Part shown: positions 16,737 to 25,751 of the stretch, in pieces
How the letters are laid out: every line of letters begins with the position of its first letter
Position numbering within the stretch: the first letter of the stretch is position 1
Assembly (NCBI GenBank): GCA_910586565.1
Contig: CAJUIT010000020.1
Location: 1 to 56,391 of the forward strand
DNA from: an uncultured Muribaculaceae bacterium
GTDB lineage: Bacteria; Bacteroidota; Bacteroidia; Bacteroidales; Muribaculaceae
Length of the DNA stretch: 56,391 nt
Reading direction: 5' to 3'
Program-made: the position numbers and the translations under genes
The notes under the pieces: generated by a model
What the model was told of the DNA's origin: nothing
Databases searched by the model: none
The model's input: the letters and a program-made list of their open reading frames with translations, nothing else

Positions 16737-17753
16737 ATGTCGGATGCCATTCTCGCCATTGTGATGAAGTTGACGTTGGCCATGATGGCCGACCAGGAGG
16801 CTACATTGCTGTTTGCCGGCGATGCCATGATGCATCAGGCGCAGATTGACGCTGCGCGTGTCGCCCCCGGGCAATATGACTACACCGCATGTTTCGAAAA
16901 GATTGCACCAGTGGTTAGCGAGGCCGATTATGCCGTTGTCAATCTTGAAACGCCCCTCGGCGCGTCGAATTTCACAGGCTATCCCTGCTTCAACGCTCCT
17001 GTGAGCTATGCTTCGGCACTGAAAGATGCCGGATTCGATTTGTTTCTGACAGCCAATAACCACACCCTCGACCGCCGCGACAAAGGATTGAAGTTTACGG
17101 TTGCCGCGCTCGACAGTCTCGGCATACCGCATCTCGGCACCTACCGTAACGAGGAGGAGCGGGCGAATCGCCTCCCTATGATAAAGGATGTGAAGGGATT
17201 CAAGGTTGGATTCGTGAACTACACATACGGAACCAACGGTATTTCAGTGCAAGGTGATGTTGTGGTTGACTATATCGACAGCAAGCGCATGGCAGCCGAT
17301 GTTGCGGCGTTGCGCGATGCAGGTGCCGAAATAGTAGTGGCCGCAATGCATTGGGGGGAGGAATATGTTCTTCTGCCTGTTAAATCGGAGCGTCGGTTAG
17401 CTTCGGAACTCGCCGCTCTCGGCGTTGACGTTGTGATTGGGGGGCACCCTCATGTGGTTCAACCTATCGCTCATGTAGCCGCTCCGGGGCGTGAAAAGGA
17501 TATGCCGGTTACATATTCTCTCGGGAACTTCATTTCAAACATGAAAACGCGCGACACCCGAGGCGGTGCGCTTGCAAAGGTAAAACTCAAGCGCAACAGT
17601 GCAGGCAAAGCTGTAGTCGACACAGTGTTCTATGAATTGGTGTTTACAGTGCCACCGTCGGCATCCAACAAGAATTTCGTTGTCTACCCCTACGACAGCG
17701 TGCCTCCGGCATGGAAGCCTGCGGCTGCGGCTTTCAAGAATGCGTTGAAGTAA
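16737..17753 (+). CDS. CapA family metallophosphoesterase-like protein
   Basis: A 338-residue protein of the CapA/PgsA (poly-gamma-glutamate capsule) family, a branch of the calcineurin-like phosphoesterases. Visible metal-site motifs in order: 'LLFAGDAMMH', 'NLETPLG', 'TANNHTLDR', 'AAMHWGEEY' and 'GGHPHVVQP'. The N-terminus has a short hydrophobic stretch (res 5-18) that could be a weak signal anchor. CapA-like proteins in Bacteroidetes are widespread without poly-glutamate genes, and none are seen here, so the substrate is unknown. Confidence 0.88.
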   Translation: MSDAILAIVMKLTLAMMADQEATLLFAGDAMMHQAQIDAARVAPGQYDYTACFEKIAPVVSEADYAVVNLETPLGASNFTGYPCFNAPVSYASALKDAGFDLFLTANNHTLDRRDKGLKFTVAALDSLGIPHLGTYRNEEERANRLPMIKDVKGFKVGFVNYTYGTNGISVQGDVVVDYIDSKRMAADVAALRDAGAEIVVAAMHWGEEYVLLPVKSERRLASELAALGVDVVIGGHPHVVQPIAHVAAPGREKDMPVTYSLGNFISNMKTRDTRGGALAKVKLKRNSAGKAVVDTVFYELVFTVPPSASNKNFVVYPYDSVPPAWKPAAAAFKNALK

Positions 17754-17791
17754 CGGCCGGGGGGATGTCTATCCCACAACCTTTTCAGCAA

Positions 17792-18034
17792 TCAAGCAGG
17801 AATCACGTTGGCAACCGTTGTGTTCCGGCTGTTGTGAAAACGGGCGGTGTCGCGGTTTACGTAGCCTTTTATCATGGCATAAAGCACCTCCTGCATCGGA
17901 GTCAATCCGCATGTGGGTGCGCTCCCTAAAATCATTTCTGCGGCGAGAGCCGAGGTTACAGCCAGACGTTCTTCGGTGGGGAGGGAGTTGATTGTGTTGA
18001 TTACGTTCGACGAAATGACAAAAGCAGTTTCCAT
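17792..18034 (-). CDS. Small conserved-looking protein, remote DUF6291 resemblance
   Basis: An 80-residue protein with its own promoter box (TAATTTTG at 18119-18112). The pattern 'LPTEERLAVTSALAAEMI' followed by 'PMQEVLYAMIKGYVNRDT' recalls DUF6291-type proteins, which have a helical pair ending in 'F....SQIDRD', but the match is loose. There is no signal peptide or membrane segment. It sits alone between convergent capA and the algH terminator. I consider it a real gene because of the promoter and balanced codons; the function is unknown. Confidence 0.55.
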   Translation of the reverse strand: METAFVISSNVINTINSLPTEERLAVTSALAAEMILGSAPTCGLTPMQEVLYAMIKGYVNRDTARFHNSRNTTVANVIPA

Positions 18035-18111
18035 GATAGTTGTTAGTTAGGAGGGTGAGTGATAATTTGGTCTTGACAATCCAACCGTGCGGCTGTGTGA
18101 TTGTCACGATA

Positions 18112-18119
18112 CAAAATTA
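18112..18119 (-). promoter_or_regulatory. Promoter of the 80-residue protein gene
   Basis: TAATTTTG on the minus strand, about 78 bp before the start codon at 18034. Confidence 0.5.
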
Positions 18120-18208
18120 TCGTTCGGTCGGGCAAAAATCAGGCACTGCTGAGTAAAAATAATCTAAAAAGTTTTGAAGGCATTTTCTCTTCCTCTCCGT
18201 CATGGAGG

Positions 18209-18253
18209 TTAAAAAATAGGTGTGCTGAAATTCATTGATTTTTCAACACACCT
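18209..18253 (-). terminator. Terminator of algH
   Basis: On the minus strand AGGTGTGTTGAAA (18253-18241) pairs with TTTCAGCACACCT (18230-18218), with one G-U pair, and is followed by a run of six T. Confidence 0.8.
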
Positions 18254-18275
18254 AATTATTCTAACTAAAACTTTT

Positions 18276-18878
18276 TCAGTTAAGCTGCGGATTCACCGGA
18301 TGAAACAGCCAATTGCGGTAGGGGGTGCCCATTGAGCGCACTATCCGATACCAGAACGATTCACCCGTTTCGGCGAGGAGCTCTTCGTTGGAAATGTCGG
18401 GAGCCACTGCCCACACGTGCGAGTCAATTTCCTCATTGAGTTGACCGGGATCCCATCCGCTGTAACCTACAAAGAATCTTATGGCGTTTTCTGTTGGGAA
18501 TCCCATGTTTACATAGGCTTTTACCCGCTCAAAATCACCCCCGAGGAATAGTCCCGGCGAGACTTCCCGACCCCCGGGAATCTCATCTCCCAACGAGTGG
18601 AGGTAAAACAGGCGGTCGCATGCAACGGGCCCTCCGCAAAAAATAGGAATCTCAACCTCATCGTCAAAGCCCTCAACGGCATCCCCCAAAGTGTAGCCTG
18701 TGGGTTTGTTCAGCACAATTCCCATCGACGATTTGCCGGGAGCATGCTCAACCAACTTTATCACGGCGTGGTTGAAATGCTCTTCCCGCAAAAAGGGTTC
18801 GGCCACAAGCAGTGAGCCGGCTTGCGGTGGCGGGGTGGGGATATTGATGCGAAACAACGACGAATCGAAATCTGACAT
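18276..18878 (-). CDS. YqgE/AlgH family protein
   Basis: A 200-residue cytosolic protein with the family's hallmarks: 'GSLLVAEPFL....FNHAVIKLVEH', 'GIVLNKPTGYTLGD', 'IFCGGPVACDRLFYLHS', 'FFVGYSGWDPGQLNEEI' and 'WYRIVRSMG'. The family structure is known, but its biochemical role is not (AlgH is tied to alginate regulation in Pseudomonas). It starts 55 bp after trxB; it has its own terminator and may be the last gene of the ftsK-lolA-trxB run. Confidence 0.92.
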   Translation of the reverse strand: MSDFDSSLFRINIPTPPPQAGSLLVAEPFLREEHFNHAVIKLVEHAPGKSSMGIVLNKPTGYTLGDAVEGFDDEVEIPIFCGGPVACDRLFYLHSLGDEIPGGREVSPGLFLGGDFERVKAYVNMGFPTENAIRFFVGYSGWDPGQLNEEIDSHVWAVAPDISNEELLAETGESFWYRIVRSMGTPYRNWLFHPVNPQLN

Positions 18879-18933
18879 ATCAAAAGTTAAGAGCTTGTTT
18901 TATTGGGTTTGCATGGAAGTTATTGGCCGAAGC

Positions 18934-19872
18934 TTAATCCTCAAGGAGGAAACGCTCGGCATCCATAGCGGCTCGGCATCCCGATGCGGCGGCGTTGACT
19001 GCCTGGCGGTAGATAGGGTCGCTTACGTCGCCGGCAGCAAATACGCCGGGAACGCTTGTGCGCGTTGTGGGCGATTCAACTGCGATGTAGCCTTCGTTGT
19101 TCATGTCGAGCTGCCCTTTGAAAATGCCTGTGTTGGGTGTGTGGCCGATAGCGAGGAAAAAGCCGTCGATGGCAATGTCGAAATGCTTCTCTTCGGGTGT
19201 GCCTGCGTTTTCAACGATGTGTGCGCCCTCAACAACATCTTCGCCAAACAATCCCTTTGTGTTGCAGTTGTAGAGAATTTTGATGTTGGCGGTTTCGGTG
19301 ACACGGCGCTGCATCACCTTTGATGCCCGCAGGAACGGTTTTCTTACAATGAGGTAGACCTCTTTTGCGAGCGATGAAAGATACACTGCTTCTTCGCATG
19401 CGGTGTCGCCGCCACCCACAACCGCCACGGTGCGGTTGCGATAGAAAAATCCGTCGCATGTGGCACATGCCGACACCCCCATGCCCATGTACTTCTGTTC
19501 GTCGGGAAGTCCGAGGTAGCGAGCCGATGCGCCGGTGGCGATGATAACGGAATCGGCAACAATTGTGTCGCCGCTGTCGAGTGTGAGTCGGAACGGACGC
19601 TGCGACAAATCAGCGGCTGTAATCACACCGAGACGGATGTCGGTTCCGAAGCGCTGGGCTTGCAGGCGGAATTCCTCCATCATCTGCGGGCCGCTTACCC
19701 CTTGCGGATAGCCGGGGAAGTTCTCAACTTCGGTTGTGGTGGTGAGCTGGCCGCCCGGTTGCATTCCCTCGATGAGGAGGGGCGACAGGTTGGCACGGGA
19801 TGCGTAGATGGCTGCGGTGTAGCCGGCGGGGCCTCCGCCGATGATTGCACAACGGGTTATGATTTCTGACAT
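18934..19872 (-). CDS. trxB: Thioredoxin-disulfide reductase
   Basis: This NADPH-dependent flavoenzyme keeps thioredoxin reduced. The 312 residues contain the FAD loop 'CAIIGGGPAGYTAAIYA', the redox-active disulfide C136-A-T-C139 in 'VSACATCDGFFYR', the NADPH loop 'VAVVGGGDTACEEAVYL' and the final FAD motif 'GVFAAGDVSDPIYRQAVNAAASG'. It lies 42 bp downstream of the LolA-like gene, in the order ftsK-lolA-trxB that recurs in Bacteroidales. Confidence 0.96.
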   Translation of the reverse strand: MSEIITRCAIIGGGPAGYTAAIYASRANLSPLLIEGMQPGGQLTTTTEVENFPGYPQGVSGPQMMEEFRLQAQRFGTDIRLGVITAADLSQRPFRLTLDSGDTIVADSVIIATGASARYLGLPDEQKYMGMGVSACATCDGFFYRNRTVAVVGGGDTACEEAVYLSSLAKEVYLIVRKPFLRASKVMQRRVTETANIKILYNCNTKGLFGEDVVEGAHIVENAGTPEEKHFDIAIDGFFLAIGHTPNTGIFKGQLDMNNEGYIAVESPTTRTSVPGVFAAGDVSDPIYRQAVNAAASGCRAAMDAERFLLED

Positions 19873-19914
19873 GATGTTTATTTGTTTGGTTTGCGGCCTT
19901 GTCGGTCGGTGAAA

Positions 19915-20529
19915 TTACCGGAGGTCGACGATTTCGGCACCGGGATAATTCTTGGGATTAAACCGGAATTTTCCGTTGTCGGCTTTCGACAGAGGGCGCA
20001 GTGATTTTATATTTATTTTAGTTGTTGATTTGTCGGTGCTCGTGAAAGTGATGCTCTCGGGGAGATTTGTGGCACTGTTGACCGTTACGTTAAGCTTCAA
20101 ATATTCACTTTTCCCTTTGGGAGTCAGCTCAATCAGATGCTTGCCGGCAGGGGAGGTGAGTCGGCGCGGGGTGAAGGAGGTCTGCACCGCTTCGAGGATG
20201 GCAAACGGATTAATCTGGCGAATCTCTTCGGGAGTCGGTTCCGATATGTTCACTTCATTTGCTGCCGAGGAATAGGCCCATTGCGTTTTCCCGTCAAACC
20301 ATGTGGAGAGCTCGGGGGTGCTCAGCGCAAATTTATTTCCCGAGATAACGATGTTTCCCGACGAGGCGCTGTTACCGCGCGACACCGAGAAAGCCGCTTC
20401 CACGGCAGGAGATGCTTTCAACCGGGCAACGCATTGCCTGATTATTTCGGATGCCGACGGGGTGGCTGCGGTCATTGTTGCCACGCAACCGAAAAGGAGT
20501 GCCAGTAGTGTGATGATTTTCTGTTTCAT
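19915..20529 (-). CDS. LolA-like outer-membrane lipoprotein carrier
   Basis: A signal peptide covers residues 1-21 (ending ATMTAATPS). The rest (204 residues in all) reads as the half-barrel LolA/LolB fold: early helix 'ASEIIRQCVARLKASPAVEAAFSV', then repeated strands such as 'GNIVISGNKFALSTPELSTWFDGKTQWAYS' and 'NEVNISEPTPEEIRQINPFAIL'. The 'G..F.L..P....W.DG...W.Y' pattern is typical. A role carrying lipoproteins through the periplasm is likely by family. It sits just downstream of ftsK, as lolA also does in E. coli. Confidence 0.82.
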   Translation of the reverse strand: MKQKIITLLALLFGCVATMTAATPSASEIIRQCVARLKASPAVEAAFSVSRGNSASSGNIVISGNKFALSTPELSTWFDGKTQWAYSSAANEVNISEPTPEEIRQINPFAILEAVQTSFTPRRLTSPAGKHLIELTPKGKSEYLKLNVTVNSATNLPESITFTSTDKSTTKINIKSLRPLSKADNGKFRFNPKNYPGAEIVDLR

Positions 20530-20607
20530 GACTTACCTATTTCAACACCTCAGTGAGTTGGATGGTTTAGCCGGTGGCTGAAAGCCGTGAGGAGTTCAGA
20601 CACGCTG

Positions 20608-23448
20608 TTATTCAAACGAACGGATTATGGAACCTAATTGCATCTGGTCGACGAGCACTGTGCGCGGTTTCCCACCTTGTGCCGGGCCTACGATTCCGGC
20701 GGCTTCAAGTTGGTCCATGATTTTGCCTGCGCGGTTGTAGCCTATCGAGTAGCGGCGTTGCAGCGATGATGTTGATGCCACCCCGGTGTTGACAACAATT
20801 TCGGCAGCCTCCTCAAAGAGGGGGTCGCGGTCGGTTAGTGAGCCTCCGGCACCACCTCCTTCGTTTTCAATCACCGGTTCGGGGAGATAGTAGGCGTGTT
20901 CATATCCGGCCTGGCTGTCGATGTGGTCGCATATCGCCTGCACTTCGGGGGTGTCGATAAAAGCGCACTGCACACGGTCTAGCGAACCGTTGTGGGAGAA
21001 GAGCATGTCGCCGCGCCCGATGAGCTGATTGGCACCCGTGCGGTCGAGGATGGTTTTGGAGTCGACCATCTGCGAAACACGGAAGGCGATTCGGCCGGGG
21101 AAGTTAGCTTTGATAATACCTGTGATTACGTTGGTTGAGGGGCGCTGTGTGGCGATAATCATGTGCATGCCAACCGCACGGGCTTTCTGTGCGATGCGGG
21201 CAATGGGTTTCTCAACCTCTTTTCCGGCGGTCATGATGAGGTCGGCGAACTCGTCGACAATCATCACGATGTAGGGGAGATAGCGGTGCCCCTTTTCGGG
21301 GTTCAGCCGCTTTTCAACAAACCGCTCGTTATATTCGGTTATCGACCTCACGTTTGCATCGCGCAGAAGCATGTAGCGTTGGTCCATCTCCACGCAGAGA
21401 GAGTTGAGAGTGGCAAGCACTTTGTCCATCGAAGTCACCACGGCATCTTCCTCGTCGGGGAGCTTGGCGAGATAGTGGCGTTCGAGCACACTGTAGAGGC
21501 TGAATTCCACCATCTTTGGGTCGATAAGCACGAATTTAAGCTCGGCAGGATGTTTTTTGTAGAGCAGCGACGCAATGATGGTGTTGAGTCCCACCGACTT
21601 ACCCATACCGGTTGCACCGGCAACGAGCAGGTGGGGCATCTTGGCGAGGTCGGCGATGTAGACCTCGTTGGAGATGGTGGCTCCCATTGCCATAGGAAGC
21701 TGTTGCTTGCATTCCTGGAACTTCTTTGAACCGAGGATAGAGCGGATTGAAACCGTCTGCGGGTCTTTGTTAGGCACTTCAATGCCGATGGTTCCTTTGC
21801 CGGGTATAGGCGCAATGATGCGTATGCCGAGGGCGGCAAGTGTCATGGCAATGTCATCCTCAAGACGTTTGATTTTGGCGATTCTCACACCTTCGGCAGG
21901 GATGATTTCGTAGAGAGTGACAGTGGGACCGACGGTGGCGTGAATGTGACTGATGGCGATGCCGTAGTCGTTGAGGGTTTTGGTGATTCGCTCCTTGTTC
22001 TCCTCCTGTTCGGCCCGGTCAACACAGTTGGCGTTGGTTGGGATGTCGCGCAGTAGGTCGAGCCCCGGGAGCTTGTAGCGCGACAGTTCGGCAGTGGGGT
22101 CGTAAACCGAAGTGTCGGTGCTTTTGGCTTCCTCGATTGAGTTGGTCACAACTTCGAGCGACGGCATGTTGTCGGTCGCATTTTCAGTTTCGGCAGCTGT
22201 GGGGGCGCCGGTGGTGACGGGTGCGGGGCTATAGGTTTCCGTGTAGGCAGGCGGTTCGGGAGCGGCGGCTGATGGCTCTGCGGTAACGCTCTCCTCGCTC
22301 TGATAGAGTGGGGCGCTTTCGGGCTCGGAATGTGCGTAAGCCTGATTGCTGTCGGCGTTTTCGGAGTGTGAACGTTCGTTTTCTCCGAGAGCGTAGATAT
22401 CCTCCGACTCATCATTGAAGTCCTCGAATCCAACCGAGATTTCCGGCCGGTTTTCATCGTCGGGAGTCTGCTCGTCAACAGCATCGGATGCATCGCCGGC
22501 GGAGATGTCGGCATCGGCCATAGCCTGACGCACACGCTCGCGGTCGCGCTCCATCTGCATGCGCGTTTGTTCCGCTTTGGCTCTGCGGGCGTTTTTAAGA
22601 GCTTTGTAGCGGTTATAAAGGCTGAGCAGGTCGTTGATATACACATAGAAAACACCCATCAGCAACAGTGCGCTGACCAGTGCTGCACCAACCCAGTCGA
22701 TGTAGCTCACAAGCAACATGTTGATGTAGTGGCCGTGGTAACCGCCGAGGTTGAATTCCATGCCGAACCACAGACTTACCAGCCCGAGCACCATCGATAT
22801 TGTGATGGCAACCAGGAGTGTTTTGAATGTTACCGACCAGAATCCGTAGCGCCTGAAGCCCATCAGTGAGAGCCCTAACAGGAAGAGATAGCCTACCAAT
22901 GCCACAGCACCGAGGCCGAGCCCTTCAACAATTATCGAATTGGCAAGTTTCGCACCCGCAGGGCCTGCGAGGTTCTCAACTTTTGTGCCCGATTCCACAA
23001 TTTTGCTGACGGGCATTGAGGTGACCACACTTTGGTCGGCACCTCCTGCGTGCAAAAATGAAATTGAGGCCACCGCCACATACACGGCCACAAAGAAGAG
23101 TGCCACACCTAAAAAGGCATGAACACGTTTGTCGGTTATGAATTTCACAATTCCCCATTCACGAAACGGTGTGCGTGGTTTGGCGGGTTTGTCGGCGCTT
23201 CTGCGTGATGTTTTTTTTGAGTCGCGCTGTTTGGGGCGGTCGGAAGCGCTGTTGGTGCGGCGTTGCCGCGGTTCGTCGTTTTCGGTTCGCACGCGCCGGC
23301 GCACAGGTTCATCGGCATTTGCCTGCGGAAGCAAATCGTCGTCGTCGCGGTAGCGCTGTTCTCTGCGACGCGAGGGTCGGGGGGAATCTATATCGTCGTA
23401 GTCGCGACGTTCATAGTCGGGACCGGCATAATTATTGAAATAAGCCAT
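20608..23448 (-). CDS. ftsK: DNA translocase FtsK
   Basis: The septal DNA pump that clears and sorts chromosome termini at division. The 946 residues begin with an unusually long charged, Arg/Asp-rich cytoplasmic head (1-100). Four membrane helices lie at about 108-280, then an acidic Pro-rich linker (about 300-480), and the RecA-like motor with Walker A 'VAGATGMGKSV' near 610-620 and Walker B 'IVMIVDEFADLIM' near 730. The C-terminal gamma winged helix (about 880-946, 'SSLQRRYSIGYNRAGKIMDQLE') reads KOPS-like DNA. A TAnnTTTG box lies at 23486-23479. Confidence 0.96.
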   Translation of the reverse strand: MAYFNNYAGPDYERRDYDDIDSPRPSRRREQRYRDDDDLLPQANADEPVRRRVRTENDEPRQRRTNSASDRPKQRDSKKTSRRSADKPAKPRTPFREWGIVKFITDKRVHAFLGVALFFVAVYVAVASISFLHAGGADQSVVTSMPVSKIVESGTKVENLAGPAGAKLANSIIVEGLGLGAVALVGYLFLLGLSLMGFRRYGFWSVTFKTLLVAITISMVLGLVSLWFGMEFNLGGYHGHYINMLLVSYIDWVGAALVSALLLMGVFYVYINDLLSLYNRYKALKNARRAKAEQTRMQMERDRERVRQAMADADISAGDASDAVDEQTPDDENRPEISVGFEDFNDESEDIYALGENERSHSENADSNQAYAHSEPESAPLYQSEESVTAEPSAAAPEPPAYTETYSPAPVTTGAPTAAETENATDNMPSLEVVTNSIEEAKSTDTSVYDPTAELSRYKLPGLDLLRDIPTNANCVDRAEQEENKERITKTLNDYGIAISHIHATVGPTVTLYEIIPAEGVRIAKIKRLEDDIAMTLAALGIRIIAPIPGKGTIGIEVPNKDPQTVSIRSILGSKKFQECKQQLPMAMGATISNEVYIADLAKMPHLLVAGATGMGKSVGLNTIIASLLYKKHPAELKFVLIDPKMVEFSLYSVLERHYLAKLPDEEDAVVTSMDKVLATLNSLCVEMDQRYMLLRDANVRSITEYNERFVEKRLNPEKGHRYLPYIVMIVDEFADLIMTAGKEVEKPIARIAQKARAVGMHMIIATQRPSTNVITGIIKANFPGRIAFRVSQMVDSKTILDRTGANQLIGRGDMLFSHNGSLDRVQCAFIDTPEVQAICDHIDSQAGYEHAYYLPEPVIENEGGGAGGSLTDRDPLFEEAAEIVVNTGVASTSSLQRRYSIGYNRAGKIMDQLEAAGIVGPAQGGKPRTVLVDQMQLGSIIRSFE

Positions 23449-23478
23449 TGCTGAAAAGGTCGATAGGAAGTATTATTG

Positions 23479-23486
23479 CAAATTTA
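23479..23486 (-). promoter_or_regulatory. Promoter of ftsK
   Basis: TAAATTTG followed by C on the minus strand, 31 bp before the ftsK start. Confidence 0.5.
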
Positions 23487-23580
23487 GTCAAAAAATTCGG
23501 GATACCCTTTGTGATGTGGCAGTGAAATAATTTAATTTTCTTAAGTCGCTGTTGGATTCTCCTGCAAAAATGGCCGATAA

Positions 23581-23631
23581 CCATTAACGATGGAACCGCT
23601 GACGCGTCGCGCGCCTGCGGTTCCTCAATGG
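23581..23631. repeat. REP-like imperfect palindrome
   Basis: GGAACCGC (23592-23599) pairs with GCGGTTCC (23617-23624), and outside it CCATT (23581-23585) pairs with AATGG (23627-23631). The loop is very GC-rich. It lies between the 3' end of blaR1-like and the 5' end of ftsK and may be a repetitive extragenic palindrome; copies elsewhere cannot be checked here. Confidence 0.5.
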
Positions 23632-23667
23632 TATGAAATTGCTTTTGCTGTTTCGATGTTTTGACAG

Positions 23668-23701
23668 ATAAGACATGCCTGTCTTACATGCCTGTCTTAT
23701 T
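23668..23701. repeat. Tandem 13-bp repeat inside an inverted repeat
   Basis: CATGCCTGTCTTA occurs twice in tandem (23674-23686 and 23687-23699). The whole is bounded by ATAAGACA and its complement TGTCTTAT. It could act as a terminator hairpin for the blaR1-like gene ending at 23730, although no T run follows on that strand. Confidence 0.5.
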
Positions 23702-23729
23702 GGATAGCCTTCAAAAGATTTTGATAGCT

Positions 23730-25751
23730 CTAAAACTGTATCTTCAGTCCGCCGAAGTTCGTTATCAGAGAAACATAATCTTTCCCGTTATGGAAATTTT
23801 TGAGTTTTTTTGTTGAAATGCTCACGGTGGTGTGATACACGTCGTTGATTTTCACCACTCGGGTGATTTCAGGCTGCTGGCAGTTGTAGCGTTTGCCGTT
23901 GATGTAGAGATAAGCGCTCCCTACGGTAGGCTTAACCGTCGATTTGAGAAGTACATCCACCGTTGTGCGGTTATTGAAGTTATTAATCGACACGAATTGA
24001 GCCGTAACAGAATTTCCGGTGCCCGATTCTATTTCGGCGGCATCATCATCAGTGTCAAAATAATAAGTGGTGCTTCTTTTGGCCGATTGCATCTTGCGCT
24101 TTTCCTTCATCAGGTTCTCACGCTGTTTGCGAAGTTCTTTCTTTTGTTGCTGCAATGCGCGTTTCTGTTCCTGAAGAGCACGCTTCTGTGCTTTCATTCC
24201 CTCGCGAGCCGATTTCAACGCTTCAAGTGATTCAACTGAGGTTGCTGAGGAAACTGTTTTTTCGGCATTGCGGAGCGACTCATTTGCTTTTGCAAGGGCT
24301 TCGTCGGCTCGTTTAAGCGCATCTTCAACGTTGGCTTGCTGCTCGGGTGTAAGTTCGGCGTAAGGAATCATCTTTCCGTCGATGCTTACGTAGGTGTTTT
24401 CCCTCCCGTTGTTGCTTTCGGTGGTTATAACCGGGGTTGAGGAGGAAACGGTGATTGTCTCTACCGAGTCATCAATGTTGGCGAAAAGATTGTCGTCGGC
24501 AGTCTCTTCCGAATCCTCGGTGCTGTCGGCGGGCAGACTTTCGGGCTCATCGGCGTGGAGTGTTTCGTCGATGCAGTCATCCTGAACAGTGGGTGCTGCA
24601 TCATCATCGGTTTGAATCGTGGCGATTTGCTGGGATTCGCCGTTTTCATTAACTTTGCAATCGTCATCGGCTGAATTGCCGACGGCTGTTTCGTTCATTG
24701 CTGTTTCATCGGCTGAGGATGAAAACAATGTCATCTGCTCCATGCTATCGAGAATCGATGCAAATGAGCTTTGGCCTGTGAGGGCTACAATGGCGCAGAA
24801 TGTCGGCACAAAGGCCGCCGCGCGCAGAGCCGTCCATCGGCTGGGCTTTTTCTGATACATCATAGTGAATCGTTTTTTGAGGTTACTGTGATTAAGGCTG
24901 CTGGCAACTGACGGCAATCCGGAGCCGGCAGCCTTTTTTATCAATAGAAGTTGGTAGTCTTTCATCTCATGCCCACGGCCGAGAACCCCGGCATCGGCCT
25001 GGAATTCATGCACGGCCTGAAGCTCGCGTAGGAGTAGCCACGCCGCAGGATTCCACCACATGATTGCCACGCATAGTTTTCCCACAAGCAGATCGATGGA
25101 ATGGAAGTGGCGCACGTGTCCCAGTTCGTGGTCGATAATCATGGAATCGGTGCGATTGAAATCGGCGCGGGAAATGAATATGAAATTAAACAGGCTGAAT
25201 GGGGGTGTGGTGGCGTTTTCGAGCAGAATGATGTTGACATGGCGCCCGCATCTCACTTTGCGGCCATTTCTGCGCAAGCGCGCGATAGAGCAGATGGCAA
25301 ATGCCATTTTTAATAAGGCGGTTACAATCCCTGCAAAGGCAGTGGCGCATATAATTTTGCCGAAAATGGTAATGTATGGTGAGGGTTGCGGCAGATTTAC
25401 CTCTGTCTTGGCTATGTAGGGTTGTACATCCGCAACTTCAGCAGCAGTTGTGAGTTCGGTCGCTATGTCAGGCAGGGGGAGATTCGTTGTTTTATCGGCG
25501 GTTTCTCCGTTGTTTGCAAAAGGCACAACGCCACTTGCCGGTTGCGAAGTTGGTATGGTTGGATTTGCCAACGTGAAATCTGGTTGCTTAATTGCCGGGG
25601 CAATAAGCGCTACTGCATAGATTGTGAGGATGACGGCACGGTTGAACGCCGGCATTTTCACGCGCGAAAGCAGCAGTTTGTAGACTGCGCAACCTGCAGC
25701 AAGAAAGAGTGATGCCTGCAGAAGGTAGGAGAGGATAAAGCCGGCTGTCAT
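23730..25751 (-). CDS. M56 (BlaR1/MecR1-type) membrane metallopeptidase
   Basis: A 673-residue sensor-protease. N-terminal membrane helices (about 5-25, 37-52, 135-160, and one near 325-345) bracket the zinc site 'IIDHELGHVRHFHSID' near residue 208 (HExxH). 'QADAGVL' provides the further glutamate/aspartate context. In place of the penicillin-binding sensor of true BlaR1, the C-terminal half has an acidic stretch, then a long Glu/Lys/Gln/Arg coiled coil (about 480-570), then a small beta domain. The start overlaps the blaI stop by 4 bp. The stimulus is unknown and is not necessarily a beta-lactam, since no beta-lactamase gene is nearby. Confidence 0.88.
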   Translation of the reverse strand: MTAGFILSYLLQASLFLAAGCAVYKLLLSRVKMPAFNRAVILTIYAVALIAPAIKQPDFTLANPTIPTSQPASGVVPFANNGETADKTTNLPLPDIATELTTAAEVADVQPYIAKTEVNLPQPSPYITIFGKIICATAFAGIVTALLKMAFAICSIARLRRNGRKVRCGRHVNIILLENATTPPFSLFNFIFISRADFNRTDSMIIDHELGHVRHFHSIDLLVGKLCVAIMWWNPAAWLLLRELQAVHEFQADAGVLGRGHEMKDYQLLLIKKAAGSGLPSVASSLNHSNLKKRFTMMYQKKPSRWTALRAAAFVPTFCAIVALTGQSSFASILDSMEQMTLFSSSADETAMNETAVGNSADDDCKVNENGESQQIATIQTDDDAAPTVQDDCIDETLHADEPESLPADSTEDSEETADDNLFANIDDSVETITVSSSTPVITTESNNGRENTYVSIDGKMIPYAELTPEQQANVEDALKRADEALAKANESLRNAEKTVSSATSVESLEALKSAREGMKAQKRALQEQKRALQQQKKELRKQRENLMKEKRKMQSAKRSTTYYFDTDDDAAEIESGTGNSVTAQFVSINNFNNRTTVDVLLKSTVKPTVGSAYLYINGKRYNCQQPEITRVVKINDVYHTTVSISTKKLKNFHNGKDYVSLITNFGGLKIQF

